A DNA stretch of 64,000 nt from Mesostigma viride (lineage: Eukaryota; Streptophyta; Mesostigmatophyceae; Mesostigmatales; Mesostigmataceae). The stretch lies in contig RPFO01000213.1 in assembly GCA_009746045.1 (NCBI GenBank), positions 1,732,578 to 1,796,577 on the forward strand, written 5' to 3'. Under the pieces are notes generated by a model, which worked only from the letters and a program-made list of their open reading frames with translations, searched no databases and was not told the origin of the DNA. Shown here piece after piece: positions 30,374 through 42,296 of this stretch (its first letter is position 1; each line of letters opens with the position of its first letter). The position numbers and the translations under genes are program-made.

Positions 30374-33300
30374 GTGCGTCCTCTTATGTTCTTGAATGGT
30401 GGTTTAACCGTTCCCCACACTGTTGTAGACCCTTTCTTGCATGCTGATGAACTTTTGAATGTCTCTGTGTTGGTAGATAGCGGTGCGGCTAGCTCCTTTG
30501 TGAGCGAGGCCCTAGTTAGGCGTTTAGGACTAGTCCCTACCCCTCACACCAAACCTGTCACTGTTCATTATGCTGATGGTCGCACCAGTCATTCCCCGGG
30601 TACGGTGTCCCTTCCCCTGGTCATACAAGGACGTACTGTCAACCTGACGGCCACTATAGGCCCTATCACTACCGCTGATGTATTACTAGGATTAGATTGG
30701 CACCAGGATAATAAGATTACTATTAATTATGATACCATGGTCATTTGGTTTCCAGATAGCTCTTACTGGGTACCGGAACGTCATTATAGATTGGAAAATT
30801 TATCCTTGGTAGATATTACTCCTCCTACACCTGTTGATCCTCCTGTAAGACCTATACCTGAAGTATTAATGTCCAATGATGAGTTGCGTTCTGAATTAAA
30901 GGAATATGGATATTTATTATGTATGTTCCTTCAGTTAGAAGTACAGGAGATACCTATCACTAATAATAGTGTGGATATAGATATAAACACAGTGGATACA
31001 ATAGGAGTGGGATTTACTGAAAATGAAATAGTAAGATACATGGCTGTGATAGATTCCTCAAAAGTTTTTGAAGAAAAGACTCCTTCTTATCCTCCTCCTC
31101 GTTCTGTTTTACACCGTGTAGTTATCAAGGACGGTGCAGTTCCTACGCACTCTCCGATGTATAGAATGGGCCCTACCGAGTTAAAGGAACTAAAACAGAT
31201 TTTAGTGTCACTATTAGAAGCAGGATTGATAGAGCCTAGTAACTCCCCTACTCAGCTGGTGTCCTGTTAGTTCCTAAGCCAAATGGCAAGTTTCGCCTAG
31301 TTACTGATTATAGGAAGTTGAATGATATTACTGTGAAGTCTAAATACCCTCTACCTCGTATTGATGATATATTTAATAAGGTTAAAGGTTCCACTTGTTT
31401 CACAGTACTGGATTGTGCGGATGGTTTTTGGCAGTTGCGGATAGCTCCTGAGGATTGCCATAAAACCGCCTTTGCTACCCCTTTTGGTCATTACCAGTTT
31501 AGAGTAGCGGCTATGGGACTCTGTAACTCGCCTGCCTCTTTTCAAATGTTAATGAATGAAGTGCTTAGACCTGTTATGGGAAATTCTCACCTTCCTCAGG
31601 TGTCCTCTGATTTAAAGGATCCTTCCTTCTCCTCTGTTTCTTTATCTGAGCATGACCGTTCTTGTGCTCAAGCTTACTTAGATGATATTCTTATTTACTC
31701 TCCTGATTTTGAAACGCACCTACGTGATTTAAAGAAAGTATTAGAAATAATGGCTGAAAATTCTTTGTGGGCGCGCCGTGCTAAAGTTCGTTCGGGTAGG
31801 AGTGTCCCATTTTTAGGGCACGTTCTGTCAGATGCCGGGGTCGCTACCGACCCGGATAAAACTAAGTCAATTCAGGAATGGCCTACTCCTACCGACGTTA
31901 AAGGTGTACGTAGTTTTCTAGGAATTGCTTCTTACTATAGGCGTTTTATCCCGCGTTTCGCAACTATAGCAGCCCCTATTAATCATTTATTAAAGAAGGA
32001 TATCCCCTTTGTTTGGAGTAGTGAATGTCAGTCGGCTTTTCAGTGTCTAAAATCCCTACTCCTTTCCCCTCCTGTACTCATCCTACCGGATACTACTAAA
32101 CCCTTTGTGGTAGCTACAGATGCTAGTAAGGTAGCTATAGGGGGCGTCCTTCTCCAGGATCAGGGTCAGGGCTTACAGCCAATTGAGTATATCTCTAGGA
32201 CAATGCTCCCTGCGGAGCGTAACTATCCCGTACACCAGCAGGAACTCTTAGCGGTGGTGTATTGTTGCCACGCGTGGCAGCACTTTCTTAAAGGTGCTCA
32301 ATTTGATGTCTGCCTGAATGAACCCTGTGAGCTAGATCCTTATAGGTTAGTTATCCAAACGGATCACCGTCCCCTTACCCATCTTCTCTCCCAACCCAAC
32401 CTTACCCCTCGGCAAGCGCGCTGGATGGAATTTTTAGCACAGTTTTCCCCTTTTAAACTTCAGTATGTTAAGGGTGTAGATAACATAGTACCAGATGCAC
32501 TCTCTCGTCGTGCAGATTACTCCTTTTTCGAGGACCTTGATGTTCTCAATACTACTCTAGTTCCTACTACTATGGGTGTAACCCCTTATGGTGAACTACC
32601 TGATGATGAATCCTATGCCTACCTCTTTCATACAGCTGTTCGCATGCCTGATCTCCTTTCTCACGTAGGACTCTCTCTCCCGTGTGAGGCCCTTCCCGTG
32701 GCCTCGGTGGGGGGGAGGGGAAAAATAAAATTTCTATACCGCTTAGCCATATAGCGACTAGGTCAGGAAAGTCTTATGAAAACATAGTCCCTCTAGGACC
32801 TCCCCTTCTCTTTGGCAAGGCGGTAGGAGATCTCTTTAAACCTGTTCTGGATACCTCTGTAGCGATGCCTACCTCTGATCTTGAACGCCTTATTAGTAGA
32901 TTTACGGCCACTGAGCCGGAAGCATTAGCTGCCATTGCTGCACATCCCCAACAATTAGGCAAGCACCCTTGTAAATTTGTAGGTGGGTTTTTATATGTGC
33001 AGATAGCAGATTCTCCCCCTCAATGGCGCCTGTATGTCCCTCCTATCTGTCGCTCCTCCTTGCTCTTTGAGTTGCATGACTTAGCTGCTCATCAGGGTGG
33101 TAAACGGGTACGGGACCTAGTAGCCCGCTCTTATTACTGGCCTTCCCTTTATAAGGATGTAGATGAGTATGTTAGAACTTGTCAATCTTGCCAGGAGATG
33201 AAACCCAATAACGTAGGACAGATAGCAGAACCTAGGACCTTGCCTGACCCCATCATGCCGTGGGATTCTATCATGATGGATTTTGTAGGACCTTTTAGAA

Positions 33301-34390
33301 AGAATGATAGGGGCAATGCCCAATCCTTGTGTTCATAGATCGTTTTACTCGTATGTGCCATCTCGTGCCGTGTCCTTTAGAACTCACAGCACGTGATTGC
33401 GCACGCCTATACCTCAATAATGTATACAGATATCATGGTTTGAGTAGGCAGTTTATTAGTGATAAGGATAAGTTATTTACCTCAGATTTTTGGCAGCAGT
33501 TTTTCGCTGCCATCGGTACCAAGGTTACCTACGGTACTGCCTACCACTCCTCCTCCTCTCATTTAGTAGAGCGTCTTAATAGGGTAGTAGAAGAAGCGCT
33601 TAGGCACTATGTTAATGGCTCGGGAAGTGATTGGGAGGATTATTTATGTTTGGTAGAGTTCTCCCTCAACAATTGTCCCCAAGCTGCGCATGGATATACG
33701 CCCTTCTTCTAGATACTGGTAGACAGCCTCTTACCCTACCTCTCTCTTAGCTAGTCCTCTACGGGACAAGGATGATGTGTCCCGAGATACTGTAGAAGGT
33801 GTACAGTCCTTACTAGATAGAATGAAAACTGCTCATGACCACGCGATCTCAGGGTACCAAAAAGCTCAGTCTAAGTACCTTGCTAGGTTGCGTGCCTCCT
33901 TAGATAGAAGAGCACCTGAGATAGAAATAGGAGATCTAGTATTAGTAGAAGGCCCCCGTGTTGGCCGTTTTGCTCATAAGTTTGAAGCAGAACTTAAGGT
34001 CAAACTTAGGCCCGCCTTCTTAGGACCCTTCCATGTTTGTCTAGAGTAGGAAATTTCTTATATAAAGTCGATATCCCTACCTCTTGGCAGACACATTCAA
34101 ACACCTTCCATAGGAGCCAGCTGAAACTGTACCACCCTAGTACGTTCGCTGGTAGAGAGCTAGCGCCTGCCCCTTTAGAGCATAACCCTGACACTGGGGA
34201 AGTAGAAGACGAAGTAGAAAGCATCGTGGCCCATAGAGATATCAAAAAGGGCCGCGGTACCCAGCGTCAGTATAAAGTGAAGTGGATGTATGCTCGTAGT
34301 GAAGTAGATAAGGTCTGGTATACGGAGAGTGAGCTAGATGGGTGTAGTCGCCTGCTGCAGGAATATAAAACCCTGCACATTCAAGCTCTA
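30374..34390 (+). pseudogene. pol region of chromovirus fossil
   Basis: In order: aspartic protease with LVDSGAASSFV (about 30470-30505) and the later VLLGLDWH; reverse transcriptase with FTVLDCADGFWQLRIAPED and YLDDILIYS (about 31675-31700); RNase H with VATDASK and QTDHRPLTHLL; integrase with an H-H-C-C zinc region (LHDLAAHQGG, CQSCQEMK, 33070-33200) and catalytic core (DFVGPF, SHLVERLNR); and a C-terminal chromodomain (about 34200-34380: ESIVAHRDIKKG, YKVKWMY, VWYTESEL). The chromodomain places the element among chromoviruses, which use it to select chromatin for insertion. Broken; counted in the element's entry. Confidence 0.85.
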
Positions 34391-34464
34391 GTTGTAGACC
34401 TTCTCCTCTCTTATGTTACGTCTGCTGTCGACGGTTGGTTGGTTGTCCCCTCCCCTCCGCAGCC

Positions 34465-35999
34465 GTCATGTCAGAGCCTACCCCTCCGGCTGAGAGCCCG
34501 CTGCCGTCCCCGCCCCTACCGGACCCTGAGCTGTACTTCGAGGCCCTTCCGGGCCGCTGGGTGTCACGGTCCAGTTTTCCGGGTGGCATCGTGCAGCCGG
34601 CCCTCCAGGCCCAACATGCGGGTTTAGTCAGGGCTGCTCTCTTCGGGGTCACGTGGTACGGTCCCTCCCCTGATGAACCGCACCAACTTGTTTTGCACGG
34701 GTTCGACGATGCCGGGCACTGTTTGTTAGAATGTGGCTCCCGCTGTCCAGCTTTGGGACAGATAGATGCGGTTCTTCGGTGCCCCCGGGTGTTTTCCTAC
34801 CTTTCTACCCCTGTGGGCCGCTCCTGCCTACGGGATGTATTCCCCTGGCTTCCGGAGTTACGCCCTGGCTATGTTCAGATTACTTGCCCACGCTCCTTGC
34901 TATGATATGCTCACATGGGTCTTATTGCACCCACAGTTTGCCGGATCGTTAGCCTGTCCTTTTCGCTAGCCGCGCCCGATTGCAGCTGTGGCATGCCTTT
35001 GGCATGAAGGAGACTGGGCCGGGTCTCTGCCCTTTCTCCTGTAGTGCACACACAGGGATTAAAAGCACTTCGGTGCTCCGTGACTCCCCAACGGGAGCAC
35101 GAGTTTAATTAATTGATTAATTAATTCGGGAGTTGTCAGAGGGCGATCGGGATCGGGCCCCTTCTGTGGTGCATGCGACTCCGGAGTCGCGCGACACGCC
35201 TGTCTTTGGGTACGGTATGTCTGCGCTCGCCTGCCGCCAGTGTGACCTGCCGCGCGCCTCCGCCGAGCTTGCCATTTCGCCCATGTCCTACGGTTTCTCT
35301 CAGGTGTGTCGGGCGCCGCGGGACCGTGGCCTACCAGTTGAGACTGATCGGCCTCCTTTCGATATGGTTATTTTAGCTGATCCGGTGTTCCAGGGTGAGA
35401 TCCTGGTTCGGCGCGTCCTGTATCGCTGGGCTAGGCGCCACAATGACTTGGACACCTACGGCGGGTTCCAGTGGGCTTACCCTCCGCCTCTGGGCATTAT
35501 GGCCTCAGATGCCCTTACGGTAGAGTTTCCTGCGGTGCCGGGTGCCACGTACAGCACGGTCCTTCAGCCCATCCTAGAGTGGGATGCCCGTCGTCCAGCG
35601 CCCATCCCGGGCCAGGGTCTGGACTCTCGGGGTCATCCTCCTCCCCGGGCTAGTGACTACCTCGAGACGTTCGGGTCGCGACAGTGTGCCCGTCGGTGGC
35701 GCTCCCGTGAGATTCGGCATATCCGGTTGTGGCCGTCCAACGTGGAGCCTCTGGTAGATCTGTTTTTCCCGACGGGTATGCGCCCTCGGATCCGGTACCA
35801 TCGCCTGCTCCTGCGGGCTCTCTGCCTGATCGCGGTAGAGCCTTTCCTACGCCTCTTTGCCTGTGGTTTCCTGGACTGGGCCCGGGGCCAGGTCGTTCTT
35901 ACGCAGCATAGGTATTACTGGGCCTTCCTGGGTCTTTTTCCTGATGGCGTGTGGGCCGATGTTTTCCTCACTGTAGATAGGCACGACCGACAATGCTGA
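34465..35999 (+). pseudogene. Extra ORF region downstream of integrase in LTR fossil
   Basis: Between the chromodomain and the 3' LTR lies about 1.5 kb of protein-coding character in the position where env would sit. Segments include a Pro-rich start (PTPPAESPLPSPPLPDPELY), RWARRHNDLDTYGGFQWAYP and a Leu-rich RYHRLLLRALCLIAVEPFLR. No signal peptide, fusion peptide or envelope motif was seen, so it is not called env. GC content is higher than in gag and pol, which hints at a separate origin. A family A ORF1-element fragment (34860-35128) is inserted in it. Confidence 0.5.
34860..35128 (+). mobile_element. ORF1-only element 3' fragment inserted in LTR fossil
   Basis: It matches 12783-13044 of the intact element almost perfectly (TACGCCCTGGCTATGTTCAG onwards), with hairpin 1, hairpin A and an A/T tail. 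A likely 6-bp target duplication GGAGTT lies at 34854-34859 and 35129-35134. It is the youngest layer of the nest. Confidence 0.8.
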
Positions 36000-36437
36000 G
36001 GATGTGTCTCACTATCAGGCCTATCTGGATGTCCTGCTGGCCTCCCGTGGTACTTACCAGACGGATGGCCATTAGATAGAGGGCCTTAGGCCCGACCTGA
36101 GGGTGTTGTCCCTCCGGTATATAGAGTCGCCCTCACGTTCTGGCCAGTTGACTGGTCGTTCCTGGTCCTTGGTACTGATTTGTTTACTCTGTGTGTCCTG
36201 CCCAGTGCCGTTCCCCCCCGGCAAGGACTTTGTTCCAGGCAGTTAGGGGAACCTACTACCACCAGGCTTGGTGCTGGATAACCCTACACCTCCCGGCGTG
36301 GTGGTGGAGACCGAGTTAATACGTTGGTGCCTTGTATCTTGGATGGTCCGCCGACTGTGTTGGTGTGTGCTGGGTGCATTAGGTTTCCTACCCCTTGTTT
36401 TCCTCCCTGTGCGTAGGGAGAGGGCTCCCTACCTTTG

Positions 36438-36449
36438 TGGGGGGGGAGG
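36438..36449 (+). other. Polypurine tract before 3' LTR
   Basis: A run of purines, mostly G, abuts the 3' LTR, as expected of the plus-strand primer site of an LTR element. Confidence 0.65.
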
Positions 36450-37014
36450 TGTTACGTCGCGTAACAATTCGTTGTAGTTACGGACGTAAATTAGGTCTTT
36501 TGCCTCGGTTGTCCCTAGGTTTACGTGTAGCTCCTACCGGGACACTATTGTCCTCGTAACAGTACTGTGGTACATTGGGTGCCTTTGGGCGCCGCGCCGC
36601 GTACTTTACTAGTGGTCCTTATCCTTTGGTAGAATGTAGTGGACCAGCGTGCATCCATGTATCTGTGCCGGTGCATCTGTAGGCGAGGGCCATGTCGGCC
36701 CGAGCGTGTTGGACCGTTGGTGACCATTTATGCACGTTCTACCCCTCGTGCGTTCACTCGGCGTGTGTTAAATGAATTAACACATATAGGCTTGGGTCAC
36801 GGCAGTGTAGTTGTGTTTCCTTCCTCTATTCCTGGAGTAAACGGGTTGTGTCAATGGCTTATGGCGTATTATAGCAACACTTACGTTAATGCATTGAGAT
36901 CTGGATCGTCTCGTTCGTCTTTCGCTAGGGGTTTAACTAGAGGTGGCTTGACTAGCTTAGGTAGCATCCGGCCAGGTAGAGGTAGAGGTAGTGGTAGATA
37001 CCCGAGGCGTAACA
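36450..37014 (+). repeat. 3' LTR of chromovirus fossil
   Basis: It has the same TGTTACG...CGTAACA ends as the 5' LTR, with about three differences over its length. GCGGG follows directly (37015-37019), matching the duplication left of the 5' LTR. Confidence 0.9.
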
Positions 37015-37188
37015 GCGGGCGCTTCCCCACTGGGGGGGGCTCGTTGTCCTCTATGACCTGGGCCCACTTGGCCTTGTCCATCATCTTCTTCCAAATCACG
37101 GAGAGGCCTAGGCCCCCCATGTCCTCTACTAGCTGTTCTTTGAAGGTGTGGGCCTTGCGGCGTCTAACGTCACTGGGCCCAGTCACTA
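37015..37188 (-). mobile_element. Family A LINE ORF2 C-terminus, proximal part of split copy
   Basis: The minus strand encodes LVEDMGGLGLSVIWKKMMD, KAKWAQVIEDNEPPPVGKRP, alike in layout to the end of the LINE at 43083-45310 (LSRLWTAMQDKTRWKKIVK, APVGKPPPPKRR). It is the proximal part of the fragment whose tail is at 24820-25044. It is 5'-truncated at 37188, beside the duplicated GGAGTGTCTAT. Confidence 0.7.
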
Positions 37189-37199
37189 GGAGTGTCTAT

Positions 37200-37520
37200 A
37201 GTGGTGAGCACCATTGCAGGCATTGCTGCGATCGCTCTCCCACCATTTACGAGGAAATACCCGCAAATGGAAAACCACTGAAAAGGTCTAGCTAGTCAGT
37301 CATTACGTTAGCCATGCCATGATTCCAAACGTCCAAGAACTGCACACGGTGCAAAGGCAAAAATCCAGAGGACAGCACTTTCAAATGTGCGGCGGGAACC
37401 AAAAGCCCGCGTATGCCAGAAAACATCGCGTTGCTGCAGCGACGCGACGATGTGGACAACGAATCCAGTGCCAAGCTCGGAACGGCCGCAAAGGAGATCT
37501 GGCATCATGCACAGGCCGGG
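37200..37520 (-). repeat. Repeat X, copy 3, second half
   Basis: It continues the X copy begun at 24573-24808. On the plus strand 37326-37506 keeps the frame KNCTRCKGKNPEDSTFKC, SPRMPENIALLQRRDDVDNE also present in copies 1 and 4, with mostly silent or mild differences. Confidence 0.7.
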
Positions 37521-37869
37521 TTCAGATTTATTTACTATATACGTTGACAGCGACCTGGGGCTCGCGGTGTTTGTGTCGCGGTGCGGCCCCAGGCGCTTTT
37601 CTGTTGTTTGCTTGCTGTTCCCCCATTATAATGGGTTAATACCCCCCCCCTCAAGAGGGCAGGCAAATTTGAATTTATATGTTAATTGAAGTACTTTAAT
37701 TGTTTGTTTGCTATATTTTATCTCTCATGCATGCAATCCATAGCCCAGGGATGAGTTAGTTGATTAAAATTTCTTTGTTTGATTTAACGTTTTCAGGCGG
37801 AAAGTTTTTTAGCAAAATTTCTTTTTTAAAAAAAACTACCAATTAATTATGTAAGAACATGTATCTCCG
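37521..37869. other. A/T-rich spacer
   Basis: No gene was seen. A 15-bp stretch GGGGCTCGCGGTGTT near 37559 recurs near 41751, just inside the right end of the 3.5-kb insert at 38293-41769. Confidence 0.3.
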
Positions 37870-38292
37870 GCGTTGCTCAAGGCCGCCCTTGTGGAGGCCT
37901 GTACGCATGCACACATGCTCAGGGCGCAGAGGCGGCCCAGTGCATCGCGGAATCATGCCAAGGCCTGCCAAGCTCAAAACCAGGGCATGGAGATGTGGTA
38001 CCACCTCGACCGGCTCGGCGGCCGGCGGCAGGCTGCGCACCCCGCGGTGGAGCACACGGTGGAGGTAGGCGCGGCGCCGGTCAGCCTTGACCGCTGGTTG
38101 GCCCACAACGTTTCCCCATTGACCTAGGCCGGTCTGGGAGGGGCTCGCGCCCCCCTAGTCCCCCCCCCCCCGGCCGCTTCACCCCGAGACGGGCGCCCAT
38201 CTTGGTGAAGATTGCTGGACACCCCCCCGCCGCCTGCGGCGCCCTCCTCGGCCGCGGACTACCAAGTCCCCGCCTTGAAGGAGGGTTGCCTT

Positions 38293-41200
38293 CTTCACAA
38301 CACCTTGAAATGGCCTTTTTTTTACATAAATTATGGCAAGTTTATTGTCAGATTGACCTCTAGGATTGGATCCCACCACTCCCCGGGATGTGTCTGGCTA
38401 GTGGTGGAGTAGTTGAGTCAAAATGTTAAGTTTACATGGTACTCCCTGCTTAAGTTAACTCCAGATCCAATGCCAAAACTGGCCACCTAAACCACTTGCA
38501 CTTGCATAGAAACAATAGTTGACATCAGATTATGCTGTAACTTTGCAGTGGTGATGAATAATAGTTGTTCTGACCTTGTACAAAGTTCTACGCCATTTGG
38601 AGCCCTAGTTGGTAACAAATGCTAGCAAACTTTTGCTAGCATTTGTCATTAATGGCCATTTTAAATCAATATTTAACCCAAATAATGTCAGAATGCCACC
38701 AAAACTTATTGCCATCATGCCAGCACCTGACGAATGGTCTCAACAAGTCATGAGCAAAAATTCAGATCATGCAGAGCCCAAAATGGTGACATTTGCCAGC
38801 AATTGTCACCATTTTTTGCTTTTTTACTCATAATTTTAACAACATTAACCACCAACACACTCTCCAAGCTGGGGCACATCATTTAAATCTTTGCAGGCAA
38901 CTCAAGAATGACTAGTACAAACAGTGTGAAAAAACTTGGTGCATGTGAATGCCTGAGTGGTGACCATTGCTAGCAGAATCCATCATGTAAGGTAGGCATT
39001 GCCAGTATGCCACAAAGCTGTGATGTGCAGTGCATGTCCATATGTATACCCCATGACACCATGCCTCTAAACTACTTGGCACATTGCAAAATGGGAAGGA
39101 AAGGTGAACAATACATGCCACATCACTAACACAGCCATTTGAATGCTACCAACACGAACCATGCATGATATACACTACGTGTAATACATGTCGAGAATAT
39201 GCCGAGCGAGCATATCAAGGTGCAGTGACCCCAACGCTGGCACATGTCACCTGGCATCCACGTATGCTCACATGATATGGCATTGGCATATCCCATGTCT
39301 CCATCTCTTGCACTTTGTGCGCACCAAGCCACCCATGCAGTCGCCCACCCATGCAGCCACCTGGCCACCCACCCACACAACTGCTCACACACTCGCGCGC
39401 CCGTGCACCCAGACAGCCACCTGTCCTCCCACCCAGTGACCCACCCACCAAGCCAGCCGCGCACGTGCTTACCCAACTTATATAACCATGCGTGCACCTA
39501 GGCACCCAACCACCTACCAACCCACTTGGACATCCACCCACCCACCAAGGCACCTGCGCAACCCACACACCAACTAGGTAATAAGGAGGCAATTTCCCCC
39601 ATCCAATGAGCCAACCACCCAACCACCCAACCACCCAACCACCCAACCACCCAACCACCTAAACACCCAGCCAGCTGGCCCCATATGCACCCGTCCGGCC
39701 ACCCACAGTTGACCCACCCACGCACCTACCCACTCAACCACTCACTGCCCCCACACCCTTATACCCAGTGACCCACCCACTGACCCACCCACACATGCAT
39801 TTTCTCAGCCAGCACCCCGACACCTACCTCACCCCAAACCTGCACAGCCCTTCACCCGCGATAGGTGAGTCGGTCCCAACCATAAACCCATCCACGCATC
39901 CATATCTGTGCGCCCACCCGTCCATCTACCCGTCCCTTCGCCCACCCACCCACATCTAGTCATCTACACATCCACCAGCCACCAACCACCAATGGCACAC
40001 CCACCAACCCACCCACACACACACATCCCTAACCAACCAACCACCAACCCACCACCCTCAAAACCGTGCAGTTGTTTCACTCATGCATCCAACAAAACAC
40101 CCACTTCAAAGTCCCCAAAGCCTATCATCACCCAGCCACCTGGCCATCTGCCAATAACCGACCGCCCTTGCACTCATCCACCATGACCAGCCAGCCAGCC
40201 ACCCACCCTCTCCAACTGCCTGTGCTCCCACCTACGCAGCCAGCCATTTACCAAGGCATCCACCTATAAGCCAGCCACCTGCCATTGAACCCACCCACGC
40301 CTAGGCATCCCTTGAAGCATCTATAGCCCAAGCCTCCCACCCAAGGCTCTCTGGGCAATCAAACAACCAAACAACCAATCACCCAGCTACACAACCACCT
40401 AACCACCTAACCACTCAACAACACAATCACCGAACCAACTAACTACCCAACACCCACACCAGCCAGGCATGTGCCCGCCTCGCATGCTCTCACCATTGCA
40501 ACACCCCATACACGCCCCGCTCACCTAGCCAGCCACACACCCAGCCAGTCTCCTGCTCAACTCACGCATGAAGGCAACATCAGCCATGCATGGCCTCACC
40601 TTGCACCACTTGCATTGCCTGGGTAATTTGCATGAGACAGCTTCCATCTCATTGTCAGCAACTGAAAAGGCTCTTTCTTCACAGTAATGAATAAGCAACA
40701 ACGTTGGAAACGCTCTCCCACTCCTCTTTAAAACAGTCTTTACATCAGAAAGACAAGGGCAAATCTCTGGACAAGGTGGCCAAAACCACTGCACCATGCT
40801 CTTGAGAAAGTATTAATTAACAATCCAGCTTTCTACCCTTTCAGAAGCAGCCTTGCGTTAGCAACGATTCTGGGCCCTCTGGCTCGCTCACCTCGCTTAA
40901 TCTGCGCTTCTTTATGGCAGCCGGGATATGCGAAGCTTGAGCCGAGCGTGTCGTGGCGAGGTCGTCTGCCCGACTCATCACATCTCGCAACCGCACTGCC
41001 GACTAATAAAAACGATGCCCCCCTTTGCCTTTTGTATCTGGCATCAAAAGAACAATGAACTCGCTTGGAAAACACTGTCGCAAACAGCTTCCTACAGGCA
41101 TTATAAGCAATTTTCGCAGCTTTTACCGCACTTACTGCACATCCGGAAGACCATTAGCGGCCTTAGCGCGGAACCTTGGGCACGCCATATCCTCTGGTGG

Positions 41201-41769
41201 CTTACTGCCGCAGGCTGGCAGTATAGGAAGGTCGGGCATAGCCTAAAGAGCTGATTATCTGACGACAAAGATATGCATTGCATGAAGCAAGAAACAGACG
41301 GATTTCGCACCCCCATATTTATTCACGTCAATGCCGGACAATTAAAAGCGAAACTCAAAAAACGAAAACACGAACGTTTTCGGGAATATTATAACGAACA
41401 AGCTGAGCTATCGTGCCGGGATTTTCGTTTCCTCCCGTATCCAGGACCTTGAGACACGTACCACCTAGAAATCCGGTTTTCGCGAAAAACTGGTCCGCTG
41501 TGAAAAAAACTTTTTGTCCCGTTCAATGCCCGCGTCGCAATCACAGCGTATATAAGTCCAAAATTATTCCATGGATTAACCGTGATGTAAGCTTCGTTTT
41601 GACACCTCGAGCGGCTGCAATGACGCAAGTTTCAGAACGCTAGCTCATGCTCGACCGCCATGGGTGTTTTCGTCGTTTTCGCCTCTCGCGTGGCGGGAAA
41701 AATCTAGATCTCGGACGAATTCTGGACAATAATTTATGTAAAAATTTGGCGGGGCTCGCGGTGTTGTGT
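38293..41769. other. 3.5-kb insert of unknown nature in old LINE
   Basis: The LINE ORF2 match stops at about 38292 and resumes at about 41770, so this segment is an insertion. A 9-bp inverted pair CACAACACC (38296-38304) and GGTGTTGTG (41760-41768) sits at the two ends, too short to be firm. The first 1 kb is A/T-rich with a 32-bp perfect palindrome at 38615-38646. The middle is a CCACCCAACCACC-rich region, and 40850-41700 is unique sequence without a recognised gene. No transposase was found. Confidence 0.45.
39300..40460. repeat. CCAACC/CCACCC-rich low-complexity region
   Basis: More than 1 kb of irregular CCAAC, CACCC and CAGCC repeats, purest at 39610-39660. The Trp/Gly-rich minus-strand and His/Pro/Thr-rich plus-strand frames are open only because of the base composition and are not called as genes. 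Confidence 0.7.
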
Positions 41770-42296
41770 TGCATGCCACCAACGACGTTGTCCACCACTT
41801 CATGACATATGCACTTTGGAGGAACCGGGACAGTGTCCTAGTTGCATGCTTGCCTGCGGTACGACGCAGCGGTCAGTGCCGACCACCTTTCGGCCGAGCT
41901 GCTGGAGACCCCTGACCTGGCGGTTTGTCGGGATCGCTTCCGGTGCTGGCCAGTTCTGCAAGGTTCCGTAATCTGCTCTCTGATGAGCCTCCGCATGCTG
42001 AGTGGCATACGGCCATCCGAGTCATGCTGTACAAGAAGGGTTCTGCTGCGCTGACCCCGGCAACTATCGGGGTGCCCTGCCTCCAGAGCGCCGCGCTGAA
42101 GGTCTTCATGCGCATGATGCTCCACCGACGTGTCGGCTCCGCGCTGCGCACGCCGGGCCGGACCCACACCTGGGTAGGTCTCAGATGGGTTTCCGTCGAC
42201 GTGGCCGTATCACTGTCATGGCGGTGTTTATCAATTATCGCGCGCCGGCCGGTGGAGCCTGCCGCCAGGCTGGCCGGTGCGTCGCATTCGCCCTGA

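Larger units (their letters stand above)
25045..37014 (+). mobile_element. Ty3/gypsy chromovirus LTR retrotransposon (fossil)
   Basis: An LTR element of the Ty3/gypsy chromodomain group, 11,970 bp including inner insertions, flanked by a 5-bp target duplication GCGGG (25040-25044 and 37015-37019). The LTRs differ at about three positions in 563 bp, so the insertion is young. Parts in order: 5' LTR, long leader with a viroplasmin-like ORF and a TTAA-flanked DNA transposon, gag with zinc knuckle, protease, reverse transcriptase/RNase H, integrase with chromodomain, an extra ORF, polypurine tract, 3' LTR. The coding part is broken in roughly half a dozen places. The order protease-RT-integrase and the C-terminal chromodomain place it in the family. 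Confidence 0.9.

Noticed and set aside
34465-35999. Calling the extra ORF an envelope gene
   Set aside because: No signal peptide, fusion peptide, transmembrane anchor or known envelope motif was visible.
39126-39725. Trp/Gly-rich minus-strand frames resembling membrane repeats
   Set aside because: They arise from CCAACCACC low-complexity DNA and both strands are open for the same reason.
38293-41769. Calling the insert a DNA transposon
   Set aside because: A 9-bp inverted pair and no clear target duplication are too weak on their own.
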